A stretch of DNA of 64,000 nucleotides from Tridacna crocea (GCA_943736015.1 OX031058.1:6286001-6350000), one strand, 5' to 3'. Positions 53,017-63,572 are shown, numbered from the stretch's first letter. Translations and numbers: made by a program. The notes: generated by a model from the sequence alone, not told the origin.

Positions 53017-53537
53017 AGGTCATCACACCTAATCAAAAAATATATATATCACTGAAATTTATTTGAAAAAAACAATACAAATCATCAATGATTAAGAATC
53101 ATAAATTTCCCCCAATTTTTTTTGATGGTATTCCCTTAAAAAGCTACGTAGCCTCTTAAGCTATTTTTAGATTTCGCGCCAAAAATTAAATAAATGCATT
53201 GTGGTAATGTTAAGTGACTGGCACATGACTAATGACGCTTAAATTCCATTACATAACAAACATGTAATTATTTTTCATAATATTTTCTTCGGACGCTATG
53301 TTTGAAGCTTCGTCTGTGTATTTCCGGTATGTAAATGAGTGAGTTGTTCATGTAAAAATACAACATGTTTTCCATCGATGTCGACCTTGGCCGTTGTAAA
53401 TCTCTTAATTTCTCGTATTCTCGGATGGTTTTCGACTACTGGGGTTTTATGAATGACGGTTATAAGGCTTTGGGAGTATAAGGATGATATTTGTGTATTT
53501 TTGTAAAATTTTCGTCCCAAATTCTGAAGGGCCACCT
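53017..53537 (-). mobile_element. Family C TTAA element, minus strand
   Basis: Flanked by TTAA at 53013 and 53538. The reverse complement matches 13741-14277 along its length, including CCCCAGTAGTCGAAAACCAT. It has a short deletion beside the left end (AGGTCATCACACC). A minus-strand frame of 87 codons lies here, but the same region is broken by stops in the other copy, so I do not call it coding. Confidence 0.82.
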
Positions 53538-53541
53538 TTAA

Positions 53542-54174
53542 AGAGGCCTTTACACTCATTTTCAGCCAGTTTTAACTCATTTTGTCATTATTTTATCAAA
53601 CTATAGTCATTCTTATATTGTCATGCCCAATTATAGCACCAGTGGTGGTTGCAAGGTTGCTTAGATTACGGTCGATAGGAAATGCATTTAGCTGAGTTGC
53701 GGCCTTCCATGTAAACATACTCGTCGTTTCTGCTTTTTGAATCGAAGATTTTCTATAACTGTTATACACCCGGGTAGATTCATATGATGATCATGCTTTC
53801 TGTCACATGACTATATCTGACCTTCACTCTGCATCTAATGAGGTAAATAAAGGAAAATGGACGCTTGTCTGTTGCAGCCTCGATTTCAAGGCCTATATGC
53901 AGATTACACTGTATCTGACTCTAGGCGAAAACCAACGATAAATTTCTGTGACGCACCACCATTGTTTACAGTTTCGATCATCAGCCAGTTTTCTTCTGAC
54001 CAGTGTTCGGTTTCTAATTCAAATTTCCATGTTTCTTTTTTTCAATTACACCACATAATTATGTCAGTAATTTATCCATGTTTACACAAAGGACTGGTTT
54101 CTGTACCATTCTACGTTGTTTGAAATTTAACAGTGTTTTTGCTCACAGGCTGCAGACGGGCATCTTTAAGAGAC
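53542..54174 (+). other. Repeat-poor region; possible exon, not proven
   Basis: Unique-looking sequence with moderate CpG, a donor-like GAG|GTAAAT at 53842/53843, and an 88-codon frame from ATG 53857 to 54123 whose product I do not recognise. It is a candidate upstream exon region only by elimination. Confidence 0.22.
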
Positions 54175-54287
54175 ACATCTCACCATTTAAACCACAATGA
54201 ATTAATTTGTTGTCTACAAATGCTTTGAATTTGGACAAGTCTAAAATTTTCCTATCTGGTAAAGAGAGTATTGTTTGGCAAAGAGTC
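54175..54287 (-). repeat. Family A head half
   Basis: CACAATGAATTAATTTGTTG through CTATCTGGTAAAGAG, followed by a second terminal remnant (TTTGGCAAAGAG). Confidence 0.65.
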
Positions 54288-54567
54288 GTACCTCTGAAGC
54301 TCCCAAAATTAAAAACATAATTCTGCAGTAGGGATTAGGATTTCATTCCTGGGGTGTTACAAGAAATTACTTGGCCATAAAACAGACATAGTTGAAAGAG
54401 TTGGAAAACCGTTCACTTGAGTTCCCTGTTTATAATTATTATGATTGCTTTTACTGGGTGTCTATTTGTAATGGGATCTTATATGTGCGTACTTATTGAC
54501 CTGTTTTAGTTTGTTATTTAGTCATCATAATTACCAAATATGAGATCACAAATTCTAAATGGGTTTT

Positions 54568-54776
54568 TTCACTCTTCACTACCAATCAACAAAATGGACT
54601 GGACCAAATTGAAAGCATCTGTAGACAACAGATTAAATGTAGCTCAGATGATATTTTCTGTATCTGATAGAAAACATTGATGATTAAAATGGAGAAAACG
54701 CTGATAACCAGCATTTTCTCTTTAACCAGAGTTTTTTAAAATCTTGTTAAAACTGGGACTGTGTGGTAAAGGTTTA
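54568..54776 (+). repeat. Family A element, diverged
   Basis: Head CACTACCAATCAACAAAATG; palindrome core AAAATGGAGAAAACGCTGAT. Tail end GGGACTGTGTGGTAAAGG. A separate tail fragment follows at 54812-54876. Confidence 0.72.
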
Positions 54777-54987
54777 CGGAGGTCTGAAAAGTTTCCTTGA
54801 GTGAAAACAAACAATGTCTTCAAAAGGCTTCTTTCTCAAGGTCGTCAAAAGTAGGGATTGTGTGGTAATGGGTTAAGAACTTTATGTATTCATACTTGGC
54901 TGATTAGGGTGGCTTGCATAATACAGGTGGCCACTTAGGTAGGATAATGCACTTTCAAATATATGATGGCAGAAGTACCCATTGTTG

Positions 54988-55107
54988 TTAACCCTTTCCC
55001 AGACAAGCCCTGGTTTTTACGTGTCTGCAGTAAAAGTCTTATGAAAACACTGTGGGAAAAGGGGAAATTACTCGTAACGAGCAATTTGTCGTTTGGGAAA
55101 GGGTTAA
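54988..55107. repeat. Short A/B hybrid TTAA element
   Basis: A 120-bp unit with TTAA at both ends. The left part is family A (ACACTGTGGGAAAAGGGG). The centre is family B (ACTCGTAACGAGCAATTTG). The right end is a family A head terminus (TCGTTTGGGAAAGGGTTAA). Confidence 0.72.
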
Positions 55108-55155
55108 TAGAAGTTTACTTCAAGAAGAAATAAGTCATCTGTAGGAGTTCAGAAG

Positions 55156-55340
55156 TTAATCCCTTACCAAACAATCTTGTGTCTGAAAGTATTGTTGAAA
55201 AATCAGCAAATGCTGGCAAAAGCTGTATTTTCTCCTTTTCCCCACTATGTTTTCTACTTTTCCCAAAAAACAAATTTTCAATTATTTCAAATTTACGTTG
55301 TCAGACAAGTCTGAATTCTATTAGTCTGGTAATGAGTTAA
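55156..55340 (-). repeat. Family A TTAA element, shortened
   Basis: Tail shortened. Palindrome imperfect (AAATGCTGGCAAAAGCTG). The head lost its GCATTTGCAGACGAC counterpart. Shares TTAA 55337. Confidence 0.8.
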
Positions 55341-55568
55341 CTAATGTTACCACACAATTCTGTCTTTTAATAACCCTGAAAAAGAAGCATATAGAAAACA
55401 TTGTGGGAAAAGGAGAAAATGCTGGTAACCAGGATTTTCTCCTTTACCCACAATATTTTCTACCCTTTCAAAGTCAGAAATCATATTAAAAAGATTTCAT
55501 TTGTTGTCTGCATACGCTTTTAATGAATTTGGTCCAGTCCAAAAAATTGTCATTTGGTAAAGAGTTAA
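55337..55568 (-). repeat. Family A TTAA element
   Basis: Complete. The right arm has CAGGATTTTCTCCTTTACCC; the head is extended (ACGCTTTTAATGAATTTGG). Confidence 0.88.
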
Positions 55569-56885
55569 GTAACAATTATTGAAGTACATTAGTCATCATT
55601 CTCTCTTATCTGTCCCAGCATGCACTAGTTGTAGCCCAGCCTGTAACCTGCTGTCTTGATTCATTTATATCTGTGTTAGTTGTAGGATCAAATTCCAGAC
55701 TCGTCTTTAAAAGTCATGTTCAAGGTTTGAAATCAGCGCTACCAGTAGACATACAGTCTGGTCTTCATACCGAAAATTCAAGAAGTTTTAAGACATGTTT
55801 TTTGTTGTATTTGTGGAAGACAATACCAGTATGAAGTCAATATTAAATTTTGAAAGCCAAAGGAAATAAACCCAATTAAACTCAATTTTTTTCTGAGGCA
55901 AATGAAATTTTTGTTAGTACTCCGATATGTAATTGGAAATTGCATGCTAAAATACACTGGGTGAGGTCATGAGGTCACTGATCGTGGAAATAAGAATTTT
56001 TGATTGAAATAGCTCCACTTGATCATAGCCTTCTATTGGGGCAATGATACAAAATTTTTGTACTGATTGCTTGGTCCTGAACTTTTTCATTCCAAAACAA
56101 GTTCATCCGATGGCTTGTTTATCCTGATTGTGCGCTACTCCATTTTATTGGGCATGAATATTTATACAACAAATTAATTGATTGTAATTATCGGAATTAA
56201 ATGTTCACGGCCAAAGATATTTCTAAATCATAGTTTTCAGGTACAAACTTAACTTTATTTCATATATTCATATGGTTCTCTCTCTACCCATCATGCATCA
56301 TACTCCTAACTCATCCTAATGATGAAAGGCAGACCACCAATACACAAAATTAGCCTTACTTTGTCAAATCATTTGCTTAGTTAGTTGACTTTCAAGTCAT
56401 TATTTGATCATATATCTCTCTTTTGAAATTATTAATTCCATGCAACAGCTTCTTTGACAAATACCACTTCAGCATTTTCAACGCTTTGATTAGAAATGGG
56501 TTTTTAGACTGTATACTTAGGCAAATGAGAAAAGTTTGGATCTGCCCATTCTGAAAGTGTTTGCTGACGAGAGATTTTTGGAAGTCTTTGAAACAGAAAA
56601 CATTTCATCATTGCCCTGGGAAATGGGAGCCAAATGCATCTCAGTGATCCATAGTATGGAGCAAGGCATCAAATAATTTTGGATCCATAATATCCACCAC
56701 TATCTATAACAATCAACTTTATCATGAGGTAGACTAGTCCTTGGTCATACAGAAAATTGAGCAATAGGGAAAGTTTCAGCCCAGGTCAGCCTGTGTGGAG
56801 TGTGCAGACTGACCTGAATTGATAGCTTTTGCAGATGCATACAGCCCACTTTTCACAGAGCGCGACTCAATTGTAGGAAATGCTA
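55569..56885. other. Longest repeat-poor stretch; one short palindrome
   Basis: About 1.3 kb without family A-C. The inverted motif CAGGTCAGCCTG...GCAGACTGACCTG lies at 56782-56816. No gene recognised. Confidence 0.5.
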
Positions 56886-57114
56886 TTAACTCATTACCAC
56901 ACAAGAAAATTTTAGACCGGTCCAAATTGAAAGCATTTGCAGACGAAAAAATAAAGGTGACTGAAAAATAGAAATTTGCTCTGAAAAGGGTAGAAAACAC
57001 TGTGGGAAAAGGAGAAAATGCTGGTTACCAGCATTTTCTCCTTTTCCCACAGTGTTTTCAAAAGGCTTCTTTCTCGGGGGCGTCAAAAGTAGGGATTGAG
57101 TGGTAATGGGTTAA
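56886..57114 (+). repeat. Family A TTAA element, perfect CACTGTG palindrome
   Basis: Arms from 56993 to 57060 are perfectly complementary and carry CACTGTGGG / CCCACAGTG. Shares TTAA 57111 with the next copy. Confidence 0.94.
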
Positions 57115-57315
57115 CTCATTACCAAAAGACAGCATTTGCAGAAGATAAAATAAATGTGACTGATAATTTGAAATTTGATATGTGGAGGGTAGAAAACAAT
57201 GTGAGAAAAGGAGAAAATGCTGGTTACCAGCATTTTCTCCTTTTCCCACAATGTTTTCTAAAAGCTTCCGAGCCTCAGGGTGATCAAAAGTAGGGATTGT
57301 GTGGCAATGGGTTAA
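57111..57315 (+). repeat. Family A TTAA element, shortened head
   Basis: The head lacks AAATTTTAGACTGGTCC and passes from ACCAAAAGAC to AGCATTTGCAG. Palindrome near perfect (CAATGTGAG left). Confidence 0.9.
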
Positions 57316-57476
57316 GCAGCAGTTTCTACTTTTTGCACAATGTTTGCAACAGGTTTCTTTGCTGGAAATGGTTTGAAACAGAGAAATTTTTTATCAAGGG
57401 TTTTTAAAAAAATGCTAAAATAACTCATGTACCCAACAAGCAATTTTAGCTTTGTCCACAATGTCGTAACATGTGT

Positions 57477-57615
57477 TAGCCCTTTTACACACAATCCTGA
57501 CTTCACGACTCTCAGTCTCTGGGAATGAAGCCTTTTCGTAACTAGCATTTTCTCCTTTTTCCACACTGTTTTCTACCCTTCCCAGAACAGTTAGATGTTT
57601 TAGTGATATATCTGA
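57477..57615 (-). repeat. Family A element, left arm and outer head lost
   Basis: Tail CCCTTTTACACACAATCCTG, then only TAACTAGCATTTTCTCC and CCACACTGTTTTCTACCC. Confidence 0.7.
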
Positions 57616-58049
57616 AATAATGTTGAAAGTGGGATAAAGCACCAAATCGGCAGTTGCTAATATCTTTTAAGTTTAACAGCTTAGTGTGTTTCTGTGAATG
57701 TGACAAAAACACTATTGAGACAGCAATCTCTGGTTTGCCTAATAAGTTAACAATGTACAGGAAATTTGTAAGATGTTAACATGTTCTCATTGGTATTATT
57801 TGTTAAAGCTACAGTAGATGCCTGGTTTGGGAAGGGTTTTAAGAGAAAAAAATCCATTATTTATCATTGTTGTTTTTTTTTAGAGGTTGGAGCAGCGAGG
57901 TCATTACTTTAATTGATGTCTTGTGAGTGTGTAATACATAAATGAATCACCTCTGTTGATTGTAGCAGAGGCTCAGAGAGTTTGTGTTCATTTCTGTTCT
58001 CAAGATTATTTTAGTAATTATCCATTATTCTTAGAGTTCAAGCTTTGGT

Positions 58050-58174
58050 GGAGTTTCTGGTTAACAGCATTTTTGTTTTTTTCCACAATGTCTTCGACCC
58101 TATCAAATCTTTTGATCCATTGTGCAATTTGTCATTCTCTGCAAATGCTTTGGATTTGAACGAGTCTACAATTC
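58050..58174 (-). repeat. Family A right half, interrupted by a SINE
   Basis: GGTTAACAGCATTTTTG right arm and head to GAGTCTACAATTCGTTG, where the SINE begins. TTGGTTAGCAAAGATTTA beyond the SINE may be the terminal part. Confidence 0.65.
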
Positions 58175-58438
58175 GTTGGTGCCCTACCAAGTAATTCAGT
58201 GGTTAGTGTATCCAACTTGTGACCTAGTGATTTAAGTTCGATACCTGGATGAGGCAAACTCTCTATCCGTGATTTTGGCCTCTCACGTCAGATGCCTGTG
58301 AGAAAAGTAGTAACTTTGGAAGGAAGTTGTATCAGTGCTCGTGTGAGAAAGCCAAGAAACACATGCAAAGGTGCACTGAACATCATGATACGACCTGAGC
58401 TGTTAGAACTGTGTTAAACTCCATACAATTCATCAACA
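58175..58438 (+). mobile_element. SINE S1, full length
   Basis: The tRNA-like head is clear: TAATTCAGTGGTTAGTGTAT (box A) and TTAAGTTCGATACCTGG (box B). The body matches 30919 (CCTGTGAGAAAAGTAG; GTGAGAAAGCCAAGAAACAC). TACAATTC lies on both sides, but on the right it may be part of the SINE tail. Confidence 0.8.
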
Positions 58439-58623
58439 ACTTTGTTGGTTAGCAAAGATTTACAGGTTAAGTTTATTGCATACAAAATATTGATGGATAG
58501 ATTGATGGGTTGAAAAGGGTTTTACCACACTTCATTAAAACATTGTATGGAAAGGAGAAAAGGTCTTGTTAGAGACATTTCATCGGTTTTCAATGGTGGT
58601 TTTTCCAGCTTTGATGGATTTAA

Positions 58624-58655
58624 GGATGGATGGATGGACAGATGGATGGATGGCA
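58624..58655 (+). repeat. (GGAT)n-like microsatellite
   Basis: An interrupted GGATGGATGGAC run. Confidence 0.8.
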
Positions 58656-58699
58656 TAATAATTTTACAGCCGAGATCTGATCCAATATTTTTCTTTTCA

Positions 58700-58862
58700 T
58701 ACTTTACTCTTTTATCATAGGATTTCGACTTTTACAACAAAACAAAGTTCTTGAAAATGTTTGAGGAATTTAAATACAAATTCCATTATTCCAGTTATAT
58801 TTAATTTGCCAGTGGTTGGAGTTTTGACCAGTCTAAAATATTTTCTTTCAGTAAAGTTTTTA
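58700..58862 (-). repeat. Family A element, highly degenerate
   Basis: Tail-like TTTATCATAGGATTTCGAC and head-like TTGACCAGTCTAAAATATTT without a palindrome. Confidence 0.5.
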
Positions 58863-59067
58863 AGCCTTTACTGCACAATGCCCCTTTTTAACAACCTGTA
58901 GCAAAGCCTTAGAAACCACTGTGGTAACCAGCATTTTCTCCTTTTCCCACAGTGTTTTCTACCGTACCAAAATGGCACCATTTCAGTCACATTGCAATTA
59001 CATGTCATCTGCAAATCCTTTGAATTTGGATAAGTGGCTAGAATTTTGTTCTCTGATAAAGGATTAA
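58860..59067 (-). repeat. Family A element with left palindrome arm deleted
   Basis: GAAACCACTGTGG jumps directly to TAACCAGCATTTTCTCC, so the inner left arm is gone. The right arm and head are complete. Confidence 0.85.
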
Positions 59068-59203
59068 AAAGCTATCTGTTTTTAGAATCAACCCACAAAC
59101 AAAAAAAAAAATCATTACAAGAAGATCATTTAAATTAGCCATAAAAAGACAACTTGTCTTTGTCATTTTTATGTTAATTTTGAACAGGTTGTTTTTTAAT
59201 ACC

Positions 59204-59353
59204 TTTGCCGTTTACCAAACAAACAGATGTTTTACGGACCCTTAGGAAGGAGTGTTTTGAAAACATTATGGGAATAGCAGAAAATGCTGGTAACCAGCAT
59301 TTACTATTTCCTTTCCACAAAATGCTGGAGAAAAGAAAATGTATTGCTGTTAA
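59204..59353 (-). repeat. Family A element, head lost
   Basis: Tail GTTTACCAAACAAACAGATG and palindrome (GGGAATAGCAGAAAATGC) end in ATGCTGGAGAAAAGAAAATG instead of a head. Confidence 0.7.
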
Positions 59354-59578
59354 CCCATTACCACACGAGAAAAATTTAGACTGGTCCAAATTGAAAGCAT
59401 TTGCAGACGACAAAATAAAGGGGACTGAAAAATTGAAATTTGTTCTAGGAAGGGTAGAAAACACTGTGGGAAAGGGAGAAAATGCTGGTTACCAGCATTT
59501 TCTTCTTTTCCCACAGTGTTTTCAAAAGGCTTTTTTCTCAGGGGCATCAAAAGTAGGGATTGTGTGGTAATGGGTTAA
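59350..59578 (+). repeat. Family A TTAA element, CACTGTG variant
   Basis: Complete. CACTGTGGG / CCCACAGTG matched arms with two inner mismatches. Very close to the copy at 56886. Confidence 0.93.
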
Positions 59579-59729
59579 GAAACATTTCCTCCATTTTCTG
59601 ACCTGCTTTAGAGAGCCTTCTTCTTTAGAGTTGTTTCAAACAGCATTGCATAGTAAAGTGTTATCACATTTTTTAAGACACTGATGGAAGTTTGAAAACA
59701 TGGGTCTGAACTGTTCTACCACAAATATT

Positions 59730-60056
59730 TTAACCCTTTACTATCCTGAGGGCTGATAGGTCATACATGGCTCTAAGACATGCAGCCTGGGGGTCCTGGG
59801 TTTGAACCTCACTGGAAGGTCACATTTTGTCTAGGTAGTGTCCTTGGGCAACTCTCTCAAGAATCAATTTAGTCACAGTTTTAACAAACTTGATAAAGGC
59901 TTTTGAAAAAATTGTGGGAAAAGCAGAAAATGCTAGCAGAACTTGTATTTTCTCCTTTATCTACAATGTTTTCGAACCTTCTAAAGATGATACTGTCAAT
60001 TTGGGCCACAATTGGTTTATCCTCTGCAAATACTTCCAAATTATTACATGTATTAA
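59730..60056 (-). repeat. Family A element split by a SINE
   Basis: The tail starts TTAACCCTTTACTATCC and is broken after ~12 bases. It resumes at about 59879 with TTTTAACAAACTTGATAAAG and continues through a poor palindrome to TTAA 60053. Confidence 0.72.
59742..59878 (+). mobile_element. tRNA-derived SINE, short
   Basis: Box-B-like GTCCTGGGTTTGAACCTC with an upstream GGCTGATAGGTCATAC region. The body has GTGTCCTTGGGCAACTC, a phrase common to animal SINE bodies. Confidence 0.6.
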
Positions 60057-60283
60057 CCTTTTACCAAACATTCCCTGGTTTTTACAACCCTGAGATAGAA
60101 GCCTTTTGAAAACATGGTGGTAAAAGGAAAAAATGCTGGTAACCAGCATTTTCTCCTTTTCCCACAATGTTTTCTACCCTGTTAGAAACAAATTCCAATT
60201 TTTGAGTTTAGTTGATTTTGTCATCTGCATTAGTGCTTTAAATTTGGACCAGTCGTAAATTTGGTTGTTTGGTAAAGGGTTAA
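60053..60283 (-). repeat. Family A TTAA element
   Basis: The last transposon before the DAAM exon. Left arm changed (ATGGTGGTAAAAGG), right arm consensus. Confidence 0.92.
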
Positions 60284-60384
60284 TCAAATCTAAATTAATT
60301 CGGTCTTGTCTCAGAGGATAACATAAAGTTTTGACTGAATTTTATTGTTCTATGTTCAGCTTTAAGCATAATAAGCTAATATCT

Positions 60385-60403
60385 ACATACACTCTATTTT
60401 CAG
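60385..60403 (+). promoter_or_regulatory. DAAM: Splice acceptor before the first coding exon of DAAM
   Basis: ACACTCTATTTTCAG is a pyrimidine-rich tract ending in CAG at 60401-60403. It implies a spliced non-coding 5' exon upstream. The exon then starts ATGAACAGTTAA, a four-codon upstream ORF (60404-60415) that ends before the DAAM start codon and might lower translation. Confidence 0.75.
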
Positions 60404-60451
60404 ATGAACAGTTAACTACAAGCAAGTGAAAATATCAACTAGTTTCGAATA

Positions 60452-60607
60452 ATGCCAAGTAAACAGACATTTTGTTGGTGTTTTGGTGGCCGGCCTCCAG
60501 ATATTAAATATGGAATTGACAGCGGAACACCCCTCAAATCCATGGCACTGGATATCCCTATGCCGGCTGATGAGAACGAACTCAATGCAAAGTTTGAAGA
60601 GCTTGTG
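60452..60607 (+). CDS. DAAM: DAAM formin, first coding exon (N-terminus)
   Basis: The 52 codons begin MPSKQTFCWCFGGRPPDIKY and end NELNAKFEELV, followed by donor GTAAGA. The short basic/Cys-rich start, the RPPDIKY stretch, and the D/E-rich lead into FEELV match the N-terminus of Dishevelled-associated activator of morphogenesis. DAAM proteins link Wnt/planar polarity signalling and Rho GTPases to actin filament assembly through C-terminal FH1-FH2 domains, and act in the cytoplasm. The exon covers the region just before the GTPase-binding domain. I chose this start because it is the first ATG in frame after the acceptor and matches the usual length ahead of the GBD. The exon ends in phase 0. 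Confidence 0.93.
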
Positions 60608-60651
60608 GTAAGACATGCCTTTACTTAGCTCCTAGTGTTCAGAAAGCCACT

Positions 60652-62267
60652 TTAACCCTATACCACACAATGGCTACTTTTGACGACCCTCAGAAAAAAG
60701 CCTGTAGAAAACATTGTGGAAAAAGGAGAAAATGCTGGTATCCAGCATTTTCTCCTTTTTATACGCCCGTCGAAGACGGGACGTATTATGGGATCACCAG
60801 TGGCGGGCGGGCGTCCGGGCGGGCGGGCGGCGTCCAGTTCTTTGTCCGGAGCATATCTCCAAAACTATTCTAGCTAGGGTTATGAAATTTCATGGGTGGA
60901 TAGATCTCATCGAGGGGGAGTGCAGTGCGCAGGAATCATAACTCTTGCTTGCTTAATTTTTGAGTTATTGCCCTTTGTTTTTCATACTTGAATTTTGTCT
61001 GGAGCATATCTCCAAAACTATACTACCTAGGGTTATGAAATTTTATGGGTGAATAGATCTCATCGAGGGGGAGTGCAGTGCGCAGGAATTATAACTCTAG
61101 CTTGCTTAATTTTTGAGTTATTGCCCTTTGTTGTTTTTCATACTTGATTTTTGTCCGGAGCATATCTCAAAAGGTATACTAGCTAGGGTTATGAAATTTC
61201 ATGGGTGGATAGATCTCAGAGAGGGGGAGTGCAGTGCGCAGGAATCATAACTCTAGCTTGCTTAATTTTTGAGTTATTGCCCTTTGTTGTTTTTCATACT
61301 TGAATTTTGTCCGGAGCATATCTCCAAAACTATACTAGCTAGGGTTATGAAATTTCATGGGTGGATAGATCTCATCAAGGGGGAGTGCAGTGCACAGGAA
61401 TCATAACTCTTGCTCACTTAATTTTTGAGTTATTGCCCTTTGTCGTTTTCCATACTTGAATTTTGTCCGGAGCATATCTCCAAAACTATACTAGCTAGGG
61501 TTATGAAATTTCATGGGTGGATAGATCTCACTGAGGGGGAGTGCAGTGCGCAGGAATCATAACTCTTGCTTGCTTAATTTTTTAGTTATTGCCCTTTGTC
61601 GTTTTCCATACTTGAATTTTGTCCGGAGCATATCTCCAAAACTATACTAGCTAGGGTTATGAAATTTCATGGGTGGATAGATCTTATCGAGGGGGAGTGC
61701 AGTGTACAGGAATCATAACTCTAGCTTGCTTAATTCTTGAGTTATTGCCCTTTGTTGTTTTTCATACTTGAATTTTGTCCGGAGCATATCTCCAAAACTA
61801 TACTACCTACGGTTATGAAATTTCATGGGTGGATAGATCTCAAATAGGGGCAGTGCAGTGCAGAGGAATCATAATCCTTGCTTGCTTAAGTTTTGAGTTA
61901 TTGCCCTTTGTTGTTTTTCATACTTCAATTTTGTCCAGAGCATATCTCCAGAACTATACTAGCTAGGGTTATGAAATTTCATAGCTGGATAGATCTCATC
62001 AAGGGGGAGTGCAGTGCACAGGAATCATAACTCTTGCTCGCTTTATTTTTGTTTTTCATACTTGAATTTTGTCCAGTGCATGCCCCAGCTTTACAACTTG
62101 GGGTCAGACGGGAGTATCTTGCGACATTTTGCCGCTCTTGTTCCACTATGTTTTCTACCTTTCCCAAATTAAATTTTGATTCTTCATGCAGTCAAATTTA
62201 TTTTTGTCATCTGCAAATGCTTTCAATTTGGACCAGTCTATAAATTTGTCTTTTGGCAAAGAGTTAA
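60652..62267 (-). repeat. Family A element split by a Helentron-like element
   Basis: Tail and nearly all of the palindrome (centre GGTATCCAG) run to TTTTCTCCTTTT at 60759. The copy resumes with CCACTATGTTTTCTACC at 62143 and ends TTAA 62264. It starts only 45 bases after the DAAM splice donor. Confidence 0.88.
60760..62142 (+). mobile_element. Helentron-like element with eight 156-bp core repeats
   Basis: Left end TATACGCCCGTCGAAGACGG, with GGGCGTCCGGGCGGGCGGG beyond. GTCAGACGGGAGTAT mirrors it near the right end, then TTGCGACATTTTGCCGCTC and TTGTT. GTCCGGAGCATATC or variants start at 60844, 60997, 61153, 61309, 61465, 61621, 61777, 61933 and 62071 (truncated). Core units are more alike than in the 10018 element, so this array is younger. 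It inserted in the T-run of a family A arm without target duplication, which gives both element ends precisely. Confidence 0.8.
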
Positions 62268-62366
62268 AGCCCATAAGAAGTGTGTATTTTAGCTGAGATT
62301 AGACATACTATGCAGTCTGATCTAGATCCTGTCACTGGCTGAAAGGTCAGCTGGTAGCATTCATGA

Positions 62367-62595
62367 CTTGCCCATTACCACACAATCCCTACTTTTGACA
62401 CCCCTGAGAAAGAAACCTTTAGAAAACATGGTTGGAAAAGGAGAAAATGCTGGTAACCAGCATTTTCTCCTTTTCCCACTATGTTTTAAACCCTTCACAA
62501 AACAAATTTCAAAATTTCAGTCACTTTCATTTTGTCGTCTGCAAATGCTTTCGATTTGGACAAGCCTAAAATATTGTCGTTTGGTAATGAATTAA
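62367..62595 (-). repeat. Family A element in DAAM intron
   Basis: Left TTAA mutated. Arms AACATGGTTGGAAAAGG / CCTTTTCCCACTATG. Head consensus to GGTAATGAATTAA. Confidence 0.9.
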
Positions 62596-62599
62596 TACA

Positions 62600-62846
62600 G
62601 GAGGTCTCTGACCTGATCCAAGGCTGGGTCATTTTCTCTCACTGAGCATTGATGATGGTCATTGCAACAGGATTCATTCATGTCTCACCCCTCACCAGTG
62701 TTTGGACAATTATAGTTCTGTGTGAAAGCAGCCGGTGGCATGGAAAGAATATTGTGCAGAGTACTCGGGTAAAAGAAACTTCAGGCAGGGATGGATGGAT
62801 GCATGCAGTGTTGCCGAGATATTTCTGAATTACATTGAAAATTGTG
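62600..62846 (+). mobile_element. SINE S2, 5'-truncated
   Basis: Starts within the body (CTGATCCAAGGCTGGGTC); carries GGCATGGAAAGAATATTGTG and CAGGCAGGGATGGATGGATG; ends ACATTGAAAATTGTGTT at the next TTAA. Confidence 0.65.
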
Positions 62847-63075
62847 TTAACTCTTTACCAAAAGAAAAAAATGTTGGACTGGTCCAAATAAAAGGCATTT
62901 GCATATGACAACTTAAAGATGGCTTTAGAGCTGAAACTTGTCCTTCATAGAGTAGAAAAAATTGTTGGAAAAGGAGAAAATGTTGGCAACCAGCATTTTC
63001 TCCTTTTTCCACTGTTTTGTAATTAGGCTCCTTTTCAAGGGTCGCTAAAGCCCGGATAGTTTGGTAAAAAGTTAA
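62847..63075 (+). repeat. Family A TTAA element in DAAM intron
   Basis: Complete. Left arm AAAATTGTTGGAAAAGG, centre TTGGCAACCAG, right arm ending CCACTGTTTTG. Confidence 0.9.
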
Positions 63076-63572
63076 ACACCACAGGCTCAATCACAATACA
63101 GAGTTATAACTGTCTCGAAGATAGATACTTTTGAACACATTTTGGGGAGAAAAGAAAATGCTTAAAACCAGCATTTCATGTGTTTCATTTCTATCTCTGT
63201 AACATAGCAATAGCTGTCAAAAGTGAACAAAGCCAGTGTGAAAATGCATTGAAATTTAATCATACCATAAATTTTACAAGTCTGGAAAGTTTTATGAAGA
63301 TGACTATCTGTTATTGTTCATTTGGTCCAAGTGTTAGTCGCTGGCACAGAAAGTTATTTCAAACTAAGGTAAAAAGTTGTCAGGTCACTCTATCTTTGGT
63401 TTACCTTTTTTCTGACATTGAAATTTATTTTTCATCCAGCTACTAAACACTTAGACCAATCACACAATAACAGATATCTTCTATAATTTTTATTGGTTTG
63501 TTTTTAATTTAAAAGTTTTTTTATTGCATGCATTCTTTTTTTGCAGCCATTGGGCCTTTCAAGAAGGAAATC

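Noticed and set aside
53296-53559. 87-codon minus-strand frame in family C
   Set aside because: The corresponding region of the other full copy (13741-14277) is interrupted by stops and frameshifts, so there is no sign of coding constraint.
58175-58250. tRNA-like sequences (also 6400, 24700, 37125, 39310) as real tRNA genes
   Set aside because: Box A and B are present but the acceptor stem does not close and each continues into a SINE body; better explained as SINE heads.
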